From the NCBI RefSeq assembly GCF_000379625.1, contig NZ_KB903226.1:21520-85519 (forward strand): DNA of 64,000 nt. The letters run 5' to 3'. The DNA is from Actinomycetospora chiangmaiensis DSM 45062. GTDB taxonomy: Bacteria; Actinomycetota; Actinomycetes; Mycobacteriales; Pseudonocardiaceae. Positions 25,811 through 34,320 of the stretch are shown piece after piece. Positions within the stretch are counted from its first letter, which is position 1. Every line of letters begins with the position of its first letter. The notes beneath the pieces were generated by a model. It did not search any database. It saw nothing but the letters and a program-made list of their open reading frames with translations, and was not told where the DNA came from. Made by a program: the position numbers and the translations under genes.

Positions 25811-25863
25811 CCGTGCGCCGGGGACACCCCGACGCGGTGATCGCGCGGCCCTGCACGGTCGCG

Positions 25864-26715
25864 TCACGCGGGGCGCCGGGAGTCGGCGCGTACGGCCTCC
25901 GCGAAGGACGTGGCCGGCCTGCCGAGCAGCCAGCTCAGCACGTTCGCGTTGCCCGGCAGTCCGTAGGCGTCGTACTCCGCGCACATGGCCGCCACTGCGT
26001 CGGCCTCGGGGGATCCCTGCTCGAACAGGGCCCAACCGCCCGGCCCCAGTTCCCGCGTGCGCAGCGTGCGCCCCGTGACCTGCGCGACGATCGCGATCAT
26101 CGTGCTCAGCCCGAGGCACTCGGGGCCGGCCAACTCGTAGGTCGCGGCGTCGTGGCCGTCGTCGGTCAGCACCGTGGCCGCGACCTCCGCGACGTCACCG
26201 AGGTGGACGGCCGCCATGGGTGCTTCGGGGTTCCACGGAACCCCGACCTCGTCGTCCGGACCGACGATCGCGTGGCTGACGGTCTGCGCGTAGACCGCCG
26301 GCTGCAGGATCGTCCAGGCCACGCCGCACCGGCGCACCGCATCCTCACCGGCGGCCTTGCGGATATGGTGCGGCAGCGCCGGAGTGTGGGGGTGGATGAC
26401 CGAGTGCAGGACGACCCGACCGGCACCGGCCCGCACGGCGGCCTGTGCGGCGGAGGCGATCATCCGGTCCTCGTTGCTCCGGAAGGGCGGCGGGACGATG
26501 TAGACCGCTCCCGCACCCTCGAGAGCTGCGACGAGCGAGCTCTCGTCCTCGAGGTCGGCGGTGCGGGTCTCATGAACCGCGGGCAGCGCAGCGGACCTGC
26601 GCGTGATGCCACGCACCGTGGCACCGCGGGCCACGAGCGCGTCCACGACCCGCGACCCGGTCCGGCCGGACGCCCCGATGACAGCAACCGGCGCGCCGAG
26701 CGCGTCATCAGCCAT
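25864..26715 (-). CDS. NmrA-like NAD(P)H-binding protein
   Basis: 283 residues. VAVIGASGRTGSRVVDALVA holds the GxxGxxG motif. IVPPPFRSNEDRMIASAAQA, LHSVIHPHTPALPHHIRKAA and WTILQPAVYAQ match the NmrA/isoflavone-reductase-like subgroup in which the usual catalytic Tyr-Lys pair is not conserved. It could be a redox sensor or a quinone or imine reductase. It appears to be monocistronic and is convergent with the TetR gene. Confidence 0.8.
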   Translation of the reverse strand: MADDALGAPVAVIGASGRTGSRVVDALVARGATVRGITRRSAALPAVHETRTADLEDESSLVAALEGAGAVYIVPPPFRSNEDRMIASAAQAAVRAGAGRVVLHSVIHPHTPALPHHIRKAAGEDAVRRCGVAWTILQPAVYAQTVSHAIVGPDDEVGVPWNPEAPMAAVHLGDVAEVAATVLTDDGHDAATYELAGPECLGLSTMIAIVAQVTGRTLRTRELGPGGWALFEQGSPEADAVAAMCAEYDAYGLPGNANVLSWLLGRPATSFAEAVRADSRRPA

Positions 26716-26980
26716 GATGAGAACTCCGTCCAGCTAGCAGGTCCCCCGATCATCCCTCGCATCGGCGGGCGACACCGCCACCGGACCCCGGCCGCGACAG
26801 GTGGTGGTGTCGCCGCGGCACGCCGACCGCGCCGAGCCGGCTCGACTTTCAGGCAGTCGGCGGCCCAATCCGTGGCACACGTCACGCGCGGCGAGGCATG
26901 ACGGATCGATCGCCGGCGACGTCCTACCGAGGAATCACCCGATCCGGCCGGGCCCGTTCGCGGGCACGACCTCCGACCTC

Positions 26981-27622
26981 GTGCCCCGGACGTCCCGGCC
27001 ACCGCCTACCCCGGCAGGTGGTCCGCCCACGTGCCCCGACGTCGACTCGCTGCGCCTGCGTGCCCTCACCGTTCCCGGGGTGACCCGCCTCGCCGACCAC
27101 CACGACGGCGCCGAGCCACCTCGGCGGGCGACGTCGCCCGGCGCCCTGCGCGTGTTCGACCACCACATCGAGATCGACATCGTCGTCGCCGCCGACCACA
27201 CCGTGACCGCGACGACCGCCGCGCTGCGCGCGGCACTCTGCCCGCTCGTCGCCGACCGGGCTGTTCACGTCACGGTGATCGACGTCGACACGCTCGCCGC
27301 GCGCCCGGACGCCCGCGGCGGGTCCGACCTGCCCCCGGCGTCGCGGACCAGCGGCGTCGCCGAACCACTCGACCGGGCACGCGCCGTGGCCCGCGCGGTC
27401 CTCGCCCACCTCGAGGCGCAGGTGGCCGAAGGACTCGCCGCCACGCACCACGACGCAGTCACCGGTATCTGCCGGACCCTCACCGCCTTCGACGTCGACC
27501 CCGTCTCCCGACGCGTGCTGGTCCGCCGACTACGACGACACCTCACCGGCACCTGTGGCCCCATCGGCCCGGGCCTGGTCTACCGACTCGAGGCGATCGA
27601 GGACATCGACGACAAGCACTGA
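26981..27622 (+). CDS. Asp23/Gls24-like protein
   Basis: About 213 residues from GTG 26981; the start is uncertain because no ribosome site stands out and the frame is open from 26801. The middle (LRLRALTVPGVTRLADHHDG, then RVFDHHIEIDIVVAADHTV and VHVTVIDVDTL) follows the pattern of Asp23-type envelope-stress proteins: VPGV near the start, a V-D-V strand, then a V.VTVxDV strand. The C-terminal half is helical and unassigned. The family match is by eye and only moderate. Confidence 0.4.
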   Translation: MPRTSRPPPTPAGGPPTCPDVDSLRLRALTVPGVTRLADHHDGAEPPRRATSPGALRVFDHHIEIDIVVAADHTVTATTAALRAALCPLVADRAVHVTVIDVDTLAARPDARGGSDLPPASRTSGVAEPLDRARAVARAVLAHLEAQVAEGLAATHHDAVTGICRTLTAFDVDPVSRRVLVRRLRRHLTGTCGPIGPGLVYRLEAIEDIDDKH

Positions 27623-27808
27623 GTGCAGTCGACGACGGGCCGCGTTCGACGACGGCGACCTCGAGGACTTCGTCGTGGTCGTCGTTCCGTTGTGGAGGGT
27701 GTGAGAGCCGCCGTCACGCGGTCCGCGCGCGGGCCCGCGCCCAACCACCGGTCGGCGGGCACGCTGCACGCCCCCAGCAGGCCGTCATGGCGTCGGGCCA
27801 GGTCTCGC

Positions 27809-28249
27809 TCAACCCCATGCGGGTGCGACCGGGGCGTCGGCGGGAGCGGACAGTTGCGCCAGGAGGCCGGCGAAGTCCTCCAGATGCCAGGTGACGACGA
27901 TGCGGCCGTCGCGGACCTGGTGGATGTCCATGGTCCGCATCTCGATCCGCCGTCCGGTCGGCTGGTACCCCATGAAGGCCCCTTGATGGGTGCCGCTGAC
28001 GGTGTTGCGCACCGCGACCCGGTCACCTCCGACGACCAGGTCCTCGTGGGTGACCGCATAGTCGGGCATCGCCTGGCGGAACAGCGCGATCTGCCCCGCC
28101 ATCCCCGCCGGACCCTGTTGCTGCCCCGGAGCGAGCGGGACGTCGATCCAGTCCTCGGCCAGGATCTCCGCGTAGAGCGAGGTGTCACCGGTGCGAAACG
28201 GCTCGTAGAAGGCGCGGACGACGGTCTCGACCTCGGCGGGGCTGCTCAT
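27809..28249 (-). CDS. SnoaL-like ester cyclase / NTF2-fold protein
   Basis: 146 residues. The NTF2-like fold is shown by FYEPFRTGDTSLYAEILAED and WIDVPLAPGQQQGPAGMAGQ, then FRQAMPDYAVTHEDLVVGGD and VRDGRIVVTWHLEDFAGLL. These are segments of the SnoaL polyketide-cyclase-like family, whose actinobacterial members are mostly uncharacterised. It is divergent from the TetR gene at 28433 and probably controlled by it through the repeated sites at 28351-28410. Confidence 0.8.
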   Translation of the reverse strand: MSSPAEVETVVRAFYEPFRTGDTSLYAEILAEDWIDVPLAPGQQQGPAGMAGQIALFRQAMPDYAVTHEDLVVGGDRVAVRNTVSGTHQGAFMGYQPTGRRIEMRTMDIHQVRDGRIVVTWHLEDFAGLLAQLSAPADAPVAPAWG

Positions 28250-28350
28250 GGTGCGTCCTTGCGTCGGAATGGGAGGGGTGCAGGAAGGGGACGGCGGGCC
28301 GAGCCGCCAGGTGGACGCCCCTGATCGAGAAGAGCGCCTACCGGACGTTG

Positions 28351-28410
28351 TCTAGCAACGTTCTCTAACAACGCTAGCATTGCTGTCGGTCGATGTCTAA
28401 CAGTGCTAGC
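28351..28410. promoter_or_regulatory. three tandem operator-like repeats (TCTARCA...GCTAGC)
   Basis: TCTAACAACGCTAGC (28364-28378) and TCTAACAGTGCTAGC (28396-28410) are near-identical imperfect palindromes; TCTAGCAACGTT (28351-28362) is a third, weaker copy. They fill the promoter region between the divergent SnoaL-like and TetR genes. Binding by that TetR protein is inferred. Confidence 0.6.
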
Positions 28411-28432
28411 TCTCGAGCGGTAGGGTCCCTGC

Positions 28433-29008
28433 GTGTCGCCACGGCCCGCACCCGACCTCGACCGGAGGCGCTACCGGATCACGCGCACCGCCCGCGACCT
28501 CGTCGAGTCCGAGGGATGGTCGGCGGTCACGATGCGCCGCCTCGCCAGCGAGCTCGGTGTCACGCAGCCGGTCCTGTACTCGGCGTTCCCCGCAGGTCGC
28601 GAGGCCCTCCTCGACGCCGTGGCCGTGAGCGGCTTCGAGGCGATCGCCGAGGCGCTCGAGGCGGTCGAGCCCGAAGCGCTGGCGCGCATGCACGCCTATC
28701 TCGACTTCGCTGCCGAGCGGACCCACCTCTACGAGGCGATGTTCTCCCTGCCCTCGGGGCTGCAGTTCGGCACCGGCGGCGGGCCCGAACCACTCCAGCG
28801 GGCCTTCGCGGCGCTGCGGAACGCCTTCCCGGGACCGGACAGCGTCCGGACCGAGGTCGCATGGGCCACCCTGCACGGGCTGGCCACGCTCCGGATCCAC
28901 GGGCGACTGCCGGCCTCGAGCGCGAGCGCCCGCCTGCACCTCGCCCACCGCATGCTCACCCAGCTCCCCGAGAACGATTCCCGGGGAGGCGGTATCGATG
29001 ACGGCTGA
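28433..29008 (+). CDS. TetR-family transcriptional regulator
   Basis: 191 residues from GTG 28433. The DNA-binding domain reads RYRITRTARDLVESEGWSAV, then MRRLASELGVTQPVLYSAFP and AGREALLDAV. The C-terminal domain resembles the TetR_C subgroup with TEVAWATLHGLATLRIHGRL. It is the likely local regulator of the divergent SnoaL-like gene and of itself. Confidence 0.85.
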   Translation: MSPRPAPDLDRRRYRITRTARDLVESEGWSAVTMRRLASELGVTQPVLYSAFPAGREALLDAVAVSGFEAIAEALEAVEPEALARMHAYLDFAAERTHLYEAMFSLPSGLQFGTGGGPEPLQRAFAALRNAFPGPDSVRTEVAWATLHGLATLRIHGRLPASSASARLHLAHRMLTQLPENDSRGGGIDDG

Positions 29009-29269
29009 CCATGTGGGACGCCCAGAACCGCGCCTAAGTCGGCGCCCCGCGCGAGCGGGAACCGAAATGCCGAAGGCCTCCGCGATGGGGGTCAGAGAAT
29101 GACCGCCTTGCTCGGCAGCCTCGCGGGAGAGGAAGCGCACCGAGGAAGAGGTGTCGAGATGGCTGCCACCCTGACGGTGTTCACCCTGTACCGCGACCCC
29201 GCCGCGACCGCCCGTGACCGCCTACCCGCTCCGAGGTCGCCGACATGGACGGCCCGGCGGCTGGTCGCC

Positions 29270-29716
29270 TCAGTTGCCCTGAGTGGTGGTCGACCCTGCC
29301 GTGGGAGGTGCTCCCGCCTCACTCTGGCACGCCGCGAGTGCCTTCTTCCAGGTCGCGGTATCCACCCCGGGAGGAGCCTGGCCGGCGCTGGGAGCCGTCC
29401 CCGCCGGAGCCTGACCCGACGGCTGCGCGGCCCCGGACGGCGGGGCGCCACCGGTGCCACCGGCAGGCGCGCCCCCACCCGCCCCACCGGAAGGCCTGGT
29501 CACCCCGTTGCGGGACATGCACTGGTCGAAGGCGGTGTTCGCCGTCGCCGCCCCGTTGGCGGTGCTCGAGGCGGCGCCCGAGTTCGCGGAGCTCGCGGTG
29601 TCCGAGGAGCCCGTGCTCCCGCAGGCCGCGAGGAGTGTGGCGCCTGCGAGGGCGAGCGTCGTCGCCCCGACCCGCAGGCCGAGGGCCCGTCCTCGGGAGG
29701 TGGTCTTCGTGATCAT
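29270..29716 (-). CDS. secreted lipoprotein, Cys-pair, low-complexity
   Basis: 148 residues. The signal peptide ends in the lipobox LLAACGS, so the protein is anchored outside the membrane. An Ala/Ser/Thr-rich linker follows, then AFDQCMSRNGVTRPSG and WKKALAACQSEAGAPP, which frame a Gly/Pro/Ala-rich stretch. The paired FDQCMxxNGV and ACQ segments recur in actinobacterial lipoproteins of unknown function. The ATG at 29716 has GAAGGG nine bases before it. It is divergent from the Cys-rich peptide gene. Confidence 0.75.
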   Translation of the reverse strand: MITKTTSRGRALGLRVGATTLALAGATLLAACGSTGSSDTASSANSGAASSTANGAATANTAFDQCMSRNGVTRPSGGAGGGAPAGGTGGAPPSGAAQPSGQAPAGTAPSAGQAPPGVDTATWKKALAACQSEAGAPPTAGSTTTQGN

Positions 29717-29946
29717 CGGTTGCGTCCCTTCGTCACCGCGCGGGCGTGCGCCGCTCGGCAGCGAGAGTCCCGACGGCGGATGGGGGCGCCGTGTGATCGC
29801 TGTGAGTGGATCATGAGGCCTCCGACGCGAGATACGCGTCGCCTCGTCGCCACGTTCCGGCTCTGAGCACGCCACCGGATCACCACTCACAGGAATGACG
29901 CCGGCACCTGCTGGGTGGACAGGGGGAACACAGCCGGTCCTTACGC

Positions 29947-29967
29947 CGTGATCGCATCGTGATCGCA
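29947..29967. promoter_or_regulatory. direct repeat CGTGATCGCA x2, 11-bp period
   Basis: CGTGATCGCA at 29947-29956 is repeated exactly at 29958-29967. An 11-bp-period direct repeat is the usual layout for OmpR/PhoB-type response-regulator sites. It lies 42 bases upstream of the small Cys/His peptide gene (30009) and in the gap shared with the divergent lipoprotein gene. The cognate regulator is not in the window. Confidence 0.5.
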
Positions 29968-30008
29968 GCTCGTCGCCCGACGAGTGTCGCTCCCCCGGAA
30001 GGAAGACC

Positions 30009-30152
30009 ATGGGATTCCCCCTGCTCGACGGATTCGCGCCCCCGCGCCAGAAGCAGCACCACCACCGCGGCTGCGGGTGCCACGAGTGCAAGCCGCCGCG
30101 CGACGGCGGGCAGCGTCGGGACTGCCAGCCGAAGAACGGCTGCGACAACTGA
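30009..30152 (+). CDS. 47-residue Cys/His-rich peptide
   Basis: ATG 30009 to TGA 30152, preceded by a strong GGAAGGAAG ribosome site. The peptide begins MGFPLLDGFAPPRQKQHHHR, continues GCGCHEC, and has two more Cys near its end (RDCQ and GCDN): five Cys and four His in 47 residues, strongly basic, no membrane helix or signal. The Cys/His spacing suggests metal binding. I do not recognise a named family. Isolated position, good ribosome site and an upstream 11-bp direct repeat support it being a real, regulated small gene. Confidence 0.6.
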   Translation: MGFPLLDGFAPPRQKQHHHRGCGCHECKPPRDGGQRRDCQPKNGCDN

Positions 30153-30493
30153 CGCCGACCCCGGGGTCCTCCCGGTGAGAGCACCCGGACCCCGCTCGTC
30201 ACCGGTCGGCTGACCCGGGCAGGAGTCGCCCGACCAGCGCGACCGGCATCGACGGCGACCGTCGGCGAGGGGGACGACCTCGTCTCGGGGGCGAGCTCGT
30301 CCCCCTCCTCGACGCGAACACGACACCAACGCCGACATCAGCGCCGCGTTGCACCCGGTCGAGCCGGCCACGAGCGAGCTCGACCGGCCGTGAACAGGGG
30401 ACCCGGCGGCCCTCACGTTAACCGCAGCTGAGAGCCCGTTCATCGAACGTCCTGGGTTCGACACCGCTCGACGGGTTATGCCCGCGTAGCGAA
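30153..30493. other. intergenic stretch, no gene seen
   Basis: About 340 bases between the small peptide gene and the inverted repeat before the DICT gene. No convincing coding sequence is seen in any frame. GGGTTCGACACC near 30450 superficially recalls a tRNA T-arm but does not pair. Confidence 0.4.
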
Positions 30494-30523
30494 CGAGTGA
30501 CGTGCTAGCCGAGTTGTCACTCG
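30494..30523. promoter_or_regulatory. inverted repeat CGAGTGAC-N14-GTCACTCG
   Basis: Perfect 8-bp arms (30494-30501 and 30516-30523) lie 24-53 bases upstream of the DICT gene start. It may be an operator or a leader hairpin; it has no U-tract. Confidence 0.5.
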
Positions 30524-30546
30524 CTGTCGACTAGTCGGGGGTCCAG

Positions 30547-32070
30547 ATGAGCACACAGCGCCCGTTGTCGGTGAACCGGAGGACGTTGACCGCGGCTGAC
30601 CGGGGAGAGCTCGAATCCCCGGACGTTCCGGCGCCCGCGACGAAGCGGTCGCTGGTGGCGGTCTCCCACGCGATCGAGTCCGCGGTACTGCAGAGCCGGG
30701 TCGACCACCCCACGGTGGTCGTGGCGCTCTTCCAGCACCTCGCCTACTTCGACCGTGAGCGGGCGGTGTACGAGCGGCTCGCTGCGGCCGGCGTGCACGT
30801 CATCGTCGCCTTCGCCGACGGGGAGGAACACGACACGGGCGCGAGCCTGCACACCGTCGTTCTCGATGCGGGGGACCCACTGGTCGAGGAGTGGTCGGTC
30901 GTCGCCGTCGGCCCTGACGCCGGCGCCTTCCTCGTCGCCACGGACTCCGGTGAGATCGATCCGGCCGAGCAGAACCTCGAAGCCGGTCGCTGGTTCGACG
31001 CGCGCTGGGGCTACTCACGAGTGCAGGCGGCCAACGAGCTGGCCCGGCTCCGGATCGCCCTGGGCGACCGGCTCGACCCGGACGTGGTGCAGGTGGTCGA
31101 CGAGCTCCTGCGCCGTGTGATGCCGCTCGGCGGGGCAACCGCGGCGTCCCGGGGTACTACCGGTGAGCAGTGGGCCACCTCCTCGCTGCGGCGGATGACC
31201 GCCCGGATGCAGGACGCGCGCGCGGGCAGCCGCCGGCTCCGTGCGCAGCTGGCCGACGCGCACGCTGCCGCCGAGGCACGGGCCGACGCACGGCTCGAGC
31301 CCCAGTCGGGACTGCCGACCCCTGATTTCCTCGTCCGCTGGGCCGGCACCGGCGGCCGCCTCAGCGCGCTGCCCATCGGGCTCGCCCTGTTCGATGTCCC
31401 CGGGCTCCACTGCGCCGTCTCCGAGTTCGGCGCCCGACGGGCCTTCCACGCCGCCCGGCACGTAGCCGCCGCCCTCTCCGAGCCGCTCGGGCCTGTCGAT
31501 GCCGCCGTGCGCCTGTCGGAACGGGAGTTCGCCCTGGTCGTACCAGGGGCTTCACCGCGTCACCTCCACCAGGTGGCGGCGGCCGCCGCACAGCAGCTCG
31601 AACTGTTCTCCAGCAGCTATCCCGGTATCCCCCTGGCTGCTCGGATCGCCTCGACCGTGACGCTGGCCCGACCCCTGCCGCTCGACGACCTCCACCTGGC
31701 TCTCGGCACGTCCGCGCACTCCGACCAGAGCCCCACCACCCTGTCCGACGATCCGATCCGGCTCACCGATTCGGCCACCATGTCCGAACTCACCGTCCCC
31801 GGGAGCGCGGAGGGCGACGGAACGAGCCGATGGTTCGAGCCGCGTCACGCGGCGGCGCCTCGCGTCGGCACGCGGCCCACCATTGCCGGCGCGAGCCAGG
31901 CCGGCATCGCCCGACGAGCCGAAGCGCCCGATCTCGGCAAGCTCATCGGCTCCCCGGCCGCCGCGGCGCAGGAGACCTCGCCGAACCCCGCCGACGACGC
32001 AGACGAGACGCGCGGCGTGACCCTCCTCGGCTCACCCGGCCCCCGGCGCCGTGAGCGACAAGCACCCTGA
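30547..32070 (+). CDS. DICT-domain sensory protein with degenerate GGDEF domain
   Basis: 507 residues. Residues ~30-190 match the DICT sensory domain (KRSLVAVSHAIESAVLQSRV, VVVALFQHLAYFDRERAVYE, then VGPDAGAFLVATD), linked to light and second-messenger signalling. A coiled-coil (~215-255, ARMQDARAGSRRLRAQLADA) leads into a GGDEF-like fold (PQSGLPTPDFLVRW). The active-site position reads RLSEREFALVVPG instead of GGDEF, so cyclic-di-GMP synthesis is unlikely; it may sense or bind nucleotide. The last ~110 residues are disordered. It has no HTH and no membrane segment. Confidence 0.75.
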   Translation: MSTQRPLSVNRRTLTAADRGELESPDVPAPATKRSLVAVSHAIESAVLQSRVDHPTVVVALFQHLAYFDRERAVYERLAAAGVHVIVAFADGEEHDTGASLHTVVLDAGDPLVEEWSVVAVGPDAGAFLVATDSGEIDPAEQNLEAGRWFDARWGYSRVQAANELARLRIALGDRLDPDVVQVVDELLRRVMPLGGATAASRGTTGEQWATSSLRRMTARMQDARAGSRRLRAQLADAHAAAEARADARLEPQSGLPTPDFLVRWAGTGGRLSALPIGLALFDVPGLHCAVSEFGARRAFHAARHVAAALSEPLGPVDAAVRLSEREFALVVPGASPRHLHQVAAAAAQQLELFSSSYPGIPLAARIASTVTLARPLPLDDLHLALGTSAHSDQSPTTLSDDPIRLTDSATMSELTVPGSAEGDGTSRWFEPRHAAAPRVGTRPTIAGASQAGIARRAEAPDLGKLIGSPAAAAQETSPNPADDADETRGVTLLGSPGPRRRERQAP

Positions 32071-32199
32071 ACGGGAATGAGCGGCCGAGCACCTGTTCGC
32101 CGGGAACGGCCCGGGCCGCAGTCGTGCGGCGAGGAGTACCGGTGCGATCGCGAGGCCGTCCGCAGCGGTCGCGGTCGCGGTCGCGGGACTACTCGCGAG

Positions 32200-32233
32200 C
32201 GAGTACTCGTGTCTTGTCCTGTGCGAGTACTCG
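32200..32233. promoter_or_regulatory. paired PadR operators, CGAGTACTCG x2
   Basis: The perfect 10-bp palindrome CGAGTACTCG occurs at 32200-32209 and 32224-32233, a 24-bp period, ending 15 bases before the PadR start. An overlapping CTCGCGAG palindrome precedes the first copy. The placement strongly suggests PadR autoregulation of the PadR-monooxygenase operon. Confidence 0.7.
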
Positions 32234-32248
32234 TGCTTGAGTAACGGC

Positions 32249-32809
32249 ATGAGCAGTGTGCGGCTCTACATCCTCGGAGCCCTGGCCGAGCTGGGGCCGA
32301 TGCACGGCCACCAGATCCGCCGCGAGGCCCAGACCAACCGGACGGAGCTCTGGACCGACATCAAGGTCGGCTCGCTCTACGCGGCCCTGGGACGGATGGC
32401 CGACGAGGGCATCATCGAGGCCGTCCGCACGGAACGGGCGGGGAACATGCCGGCCCGCACCATCTACGCGATCACGGCCACCGGCCGTCAGGAACTCGCG
32501 GTGTTGCGCGACGACGCGCTGCGCGAGGTCCACCTGCGCCCGGACCCCGTCGACCTCGCACTCCAGTACGCGGGCCCGCTGGGCCTCGACGCGCTCCTGG
32601 CCGTCTTCACCCACCGCCGAGCCGCTCTCGAGTCCGAGCTGGACGCCTGGCGGCTCCTGCACACCCAGGCCCTGCCGCACCTGCGCGGCACCGAGCCGCT
32701 CAGTTTCGACCACCATCGGATGCGCCTCGAGGCGGAGATCGCGTGGCACGACCACGTCATCGCCGCGCTGCCGGGCGCGCTCGCCGCGGAGCCGGAGGAA
32801 GCGCGATGA
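32249..32809 (+). CDS. PadR-family transcriptional regulator
   Basis: 186 residues from ATG 32249. PadR hallmarks: YILGALAELGPMHGHQIRRE, TDIKVGSLYAALGRMADEGI and the wing GNMPARTIYAITATGRQEL. A C-terminal coiled dimer region ends in PGALAAEPEEAR. Its stop overlaps the start of the FAD monooxygenase (ATGA), so the two are translationally coupled. The likely ligand is the monooxygenase's aromatic substrate or drug; control acts through the twin CGAGTACTCG sites (inference). Confidence 0.9.
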   Translation: MSSVRLYILGALAELGPMHGHQIRREAQTNRTELWTDIKVGSLYAALGRMADEGIIEAVRTERAGNMPARTIYAITATGRQELAVLRDDALREVHLRPDPVDLALQYAGPLGLDALLAVFTHRRAALESELDAWRLLHTQALPHLRGTEPLSFDHHRMRLEAEIAWHDHVIAALPGALAAEPEEAR

Positions 32810-34104
32810 CACAACCCCTACGCGTCCTGATCGTCGGCGCCGGGATCGGGGGCCTCGCACTCGCGCAGGCCCTCGTGGCGGCCGGGGGAATCGACGTCCG
32901 GATCCACGAACGCAACCCCGACGCCGACGCCTGGCTCGACGGCTACCGCATCAACATCAATCCCGACGGGGCCCGTGCCCTGTCCCGGTGCCTGCCGACC
33001 GAGCTGTGGGAGGCGTTCGTCGCGACGTCGACGAAGCCGCCGGGCGGCATCTCCTTCCGCACCGAGCGGCTGCGGGAGCTGTACACCATCACCCGCGAGG
33101 AGATGACCGGCGGATCGGACGACCCCGCCGACGGCCAGTACGGGGTCAGCCGCCGGGCACTGCGGACGCTGCTGCTCGCGGGCCTCGAGGACCACGTCCG
33201 CTACGGGTCCGAGTTCGACCACTACACGACCGACGCCGACGGGACGGTCACGGTCCACTTCGCCGACGGGAGCACCGCCGTCGCGGACGTGCTGGTCGGC
33301 GCGGACGGCGCCAATTCCAGGGTCCGCCGCCAGTACCTGCCCGACGCCGAACGCGTCGCGTCGGGGACGACCGCGATCGGGGCGCGGCTCCCTCTCGACG
33401 ACAGCACCCGCGCCTGGCTCCCGTCGTGCCTCTCTGCGGGGATGACCCTCGTGATGCCCCCGTCGGGCCGCTGGTCGATGTTCACCTCGGCGTTCGCGGG
33501 CCGCGGCGCCCTGACCGGCGCGATCTCGCGGGGGATCGGCCTCGCCGGGCGCGGCGTGGACGAGGACCGGCTCCTCGACGACGCCGACGACTACGTCCTG
33601 TGGAGCGTGATCGCCGACGACCGCGCCCTCCCCCACGACGTCCTCCAGCGCGAGGGCGCCGAGCTGCGCGAGCTCGCCGTCGGGATGGTCGGCGCCTGGC
33701 ACCCCGCGCTGCGCAGGGTGATCACCGACACCGACCCGACGCTCGTGCACGCCACCGTGTTCCGCCAGTCCCGACTCATCGATCCCTGGCCCGGGTCCAC
33801 GGTCACCGTGCTCGGCGACGCGATCCACAACATGACCCCGGTCGGCGGCCTCGGCGCCAACACCGCGCTCCGAGACGCCGCAGCGCTCGCGGACGCCCTG
33901 CGCACCGTCGCCGACGGCGCTCCGCTCGTGCCCTCGATCGAGGCCTACGAGGCCCGGATGCGGGAGTGGGGCTACGCCGCGGTTCGTGCGTCAGGCGACA
34001 ACGCGCGGCGGGCCACGTCATCGGGCCCCGTCGCACGTCGGGCAGGCCGGGCGTACTTCCGCGTCCGGGGTGCACTGCGCCGGTGGGTACCGAACCGCAG
34101 CTGA
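32806..34104 (+). CDS. FAD-dependent aromatic-ring monooxygenase
   Basis: 432 residues. LIVGAGIGGLALAQALVAAG is the FAD GxGxxG motif; VLVGADGANSRVRRQYLP is the DG motif; VTVLGDAIHNMTPVGGLGAN is the GD-P motif. All three define class A flavoprotein hydroxylases (PHBH/TetX fold). It would hydroxylate an aromatic or polyketide-like compound with NAD(P)H and oxygen, for degradation or drug inactivation. It is coupled to the PadR regulator by an ATGA overlap; no signal peptide. Confidence 0.9.
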   Translation: MTQPLRVLIVGAGIGGLALAQALVAAGGIDVRIHERNPDADAWLDGYRININPDGARALSRCLPTELWEAFVATSTKPPGGISFRTERLRELYTITREEMTGGSDDPADGQYGVSRRALRTLLLAGLEDHVRYGSEFDHYTTDADGTVTVHFADGSTAVADVLVGADGANSRVRRQYLPDAERVASGTTAIGARLPLDDSTRAWLPSCLSAGMTLVMPPSGRWSMFTSAFAGRGALTGAISRGIGLAGRGVDEDRLLDDADDYVLWSVIADDRALPHDVLQREGAELRELAVGMVGAWHPALRRVITDTDPTLVHATVFRQSRLIDPWPGSTVTVLGDAIHNMTPVGGLGANTALRDAAALADALRTVADGAPLVPSIEAYEARMREWGYAAVRASGDNARRATSSGPVARRAGRAYFRVRGALRRWVPNRS

Positions 34105-34320
34105 GCACTGCCCACGCAAGCCGCATCGTCGTCGTCCGGGACCGGCATCTGCTGCGATCCGGGTCTGGGGCCGCACTGGTTCAGGTGCTGTGCTCCGGCC
34201 GAGTCTGCAGACCGCCCTCCTGCCGACGGCCCCGGACTTCGATCTGTACGCAGTGGACGACGACCGGGCGCGGCCAGGGCCGGGGGGAGCTCCTCACCTC
34301 GACGGGCCGCCGGGTCCTGC

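Noticed and set aside
30445..30475. GGGTTCGACACC resembling a tRNA T-arm
   Set aside because: Flanking stems do not pair, and no anticodon or acceptor stem is present.
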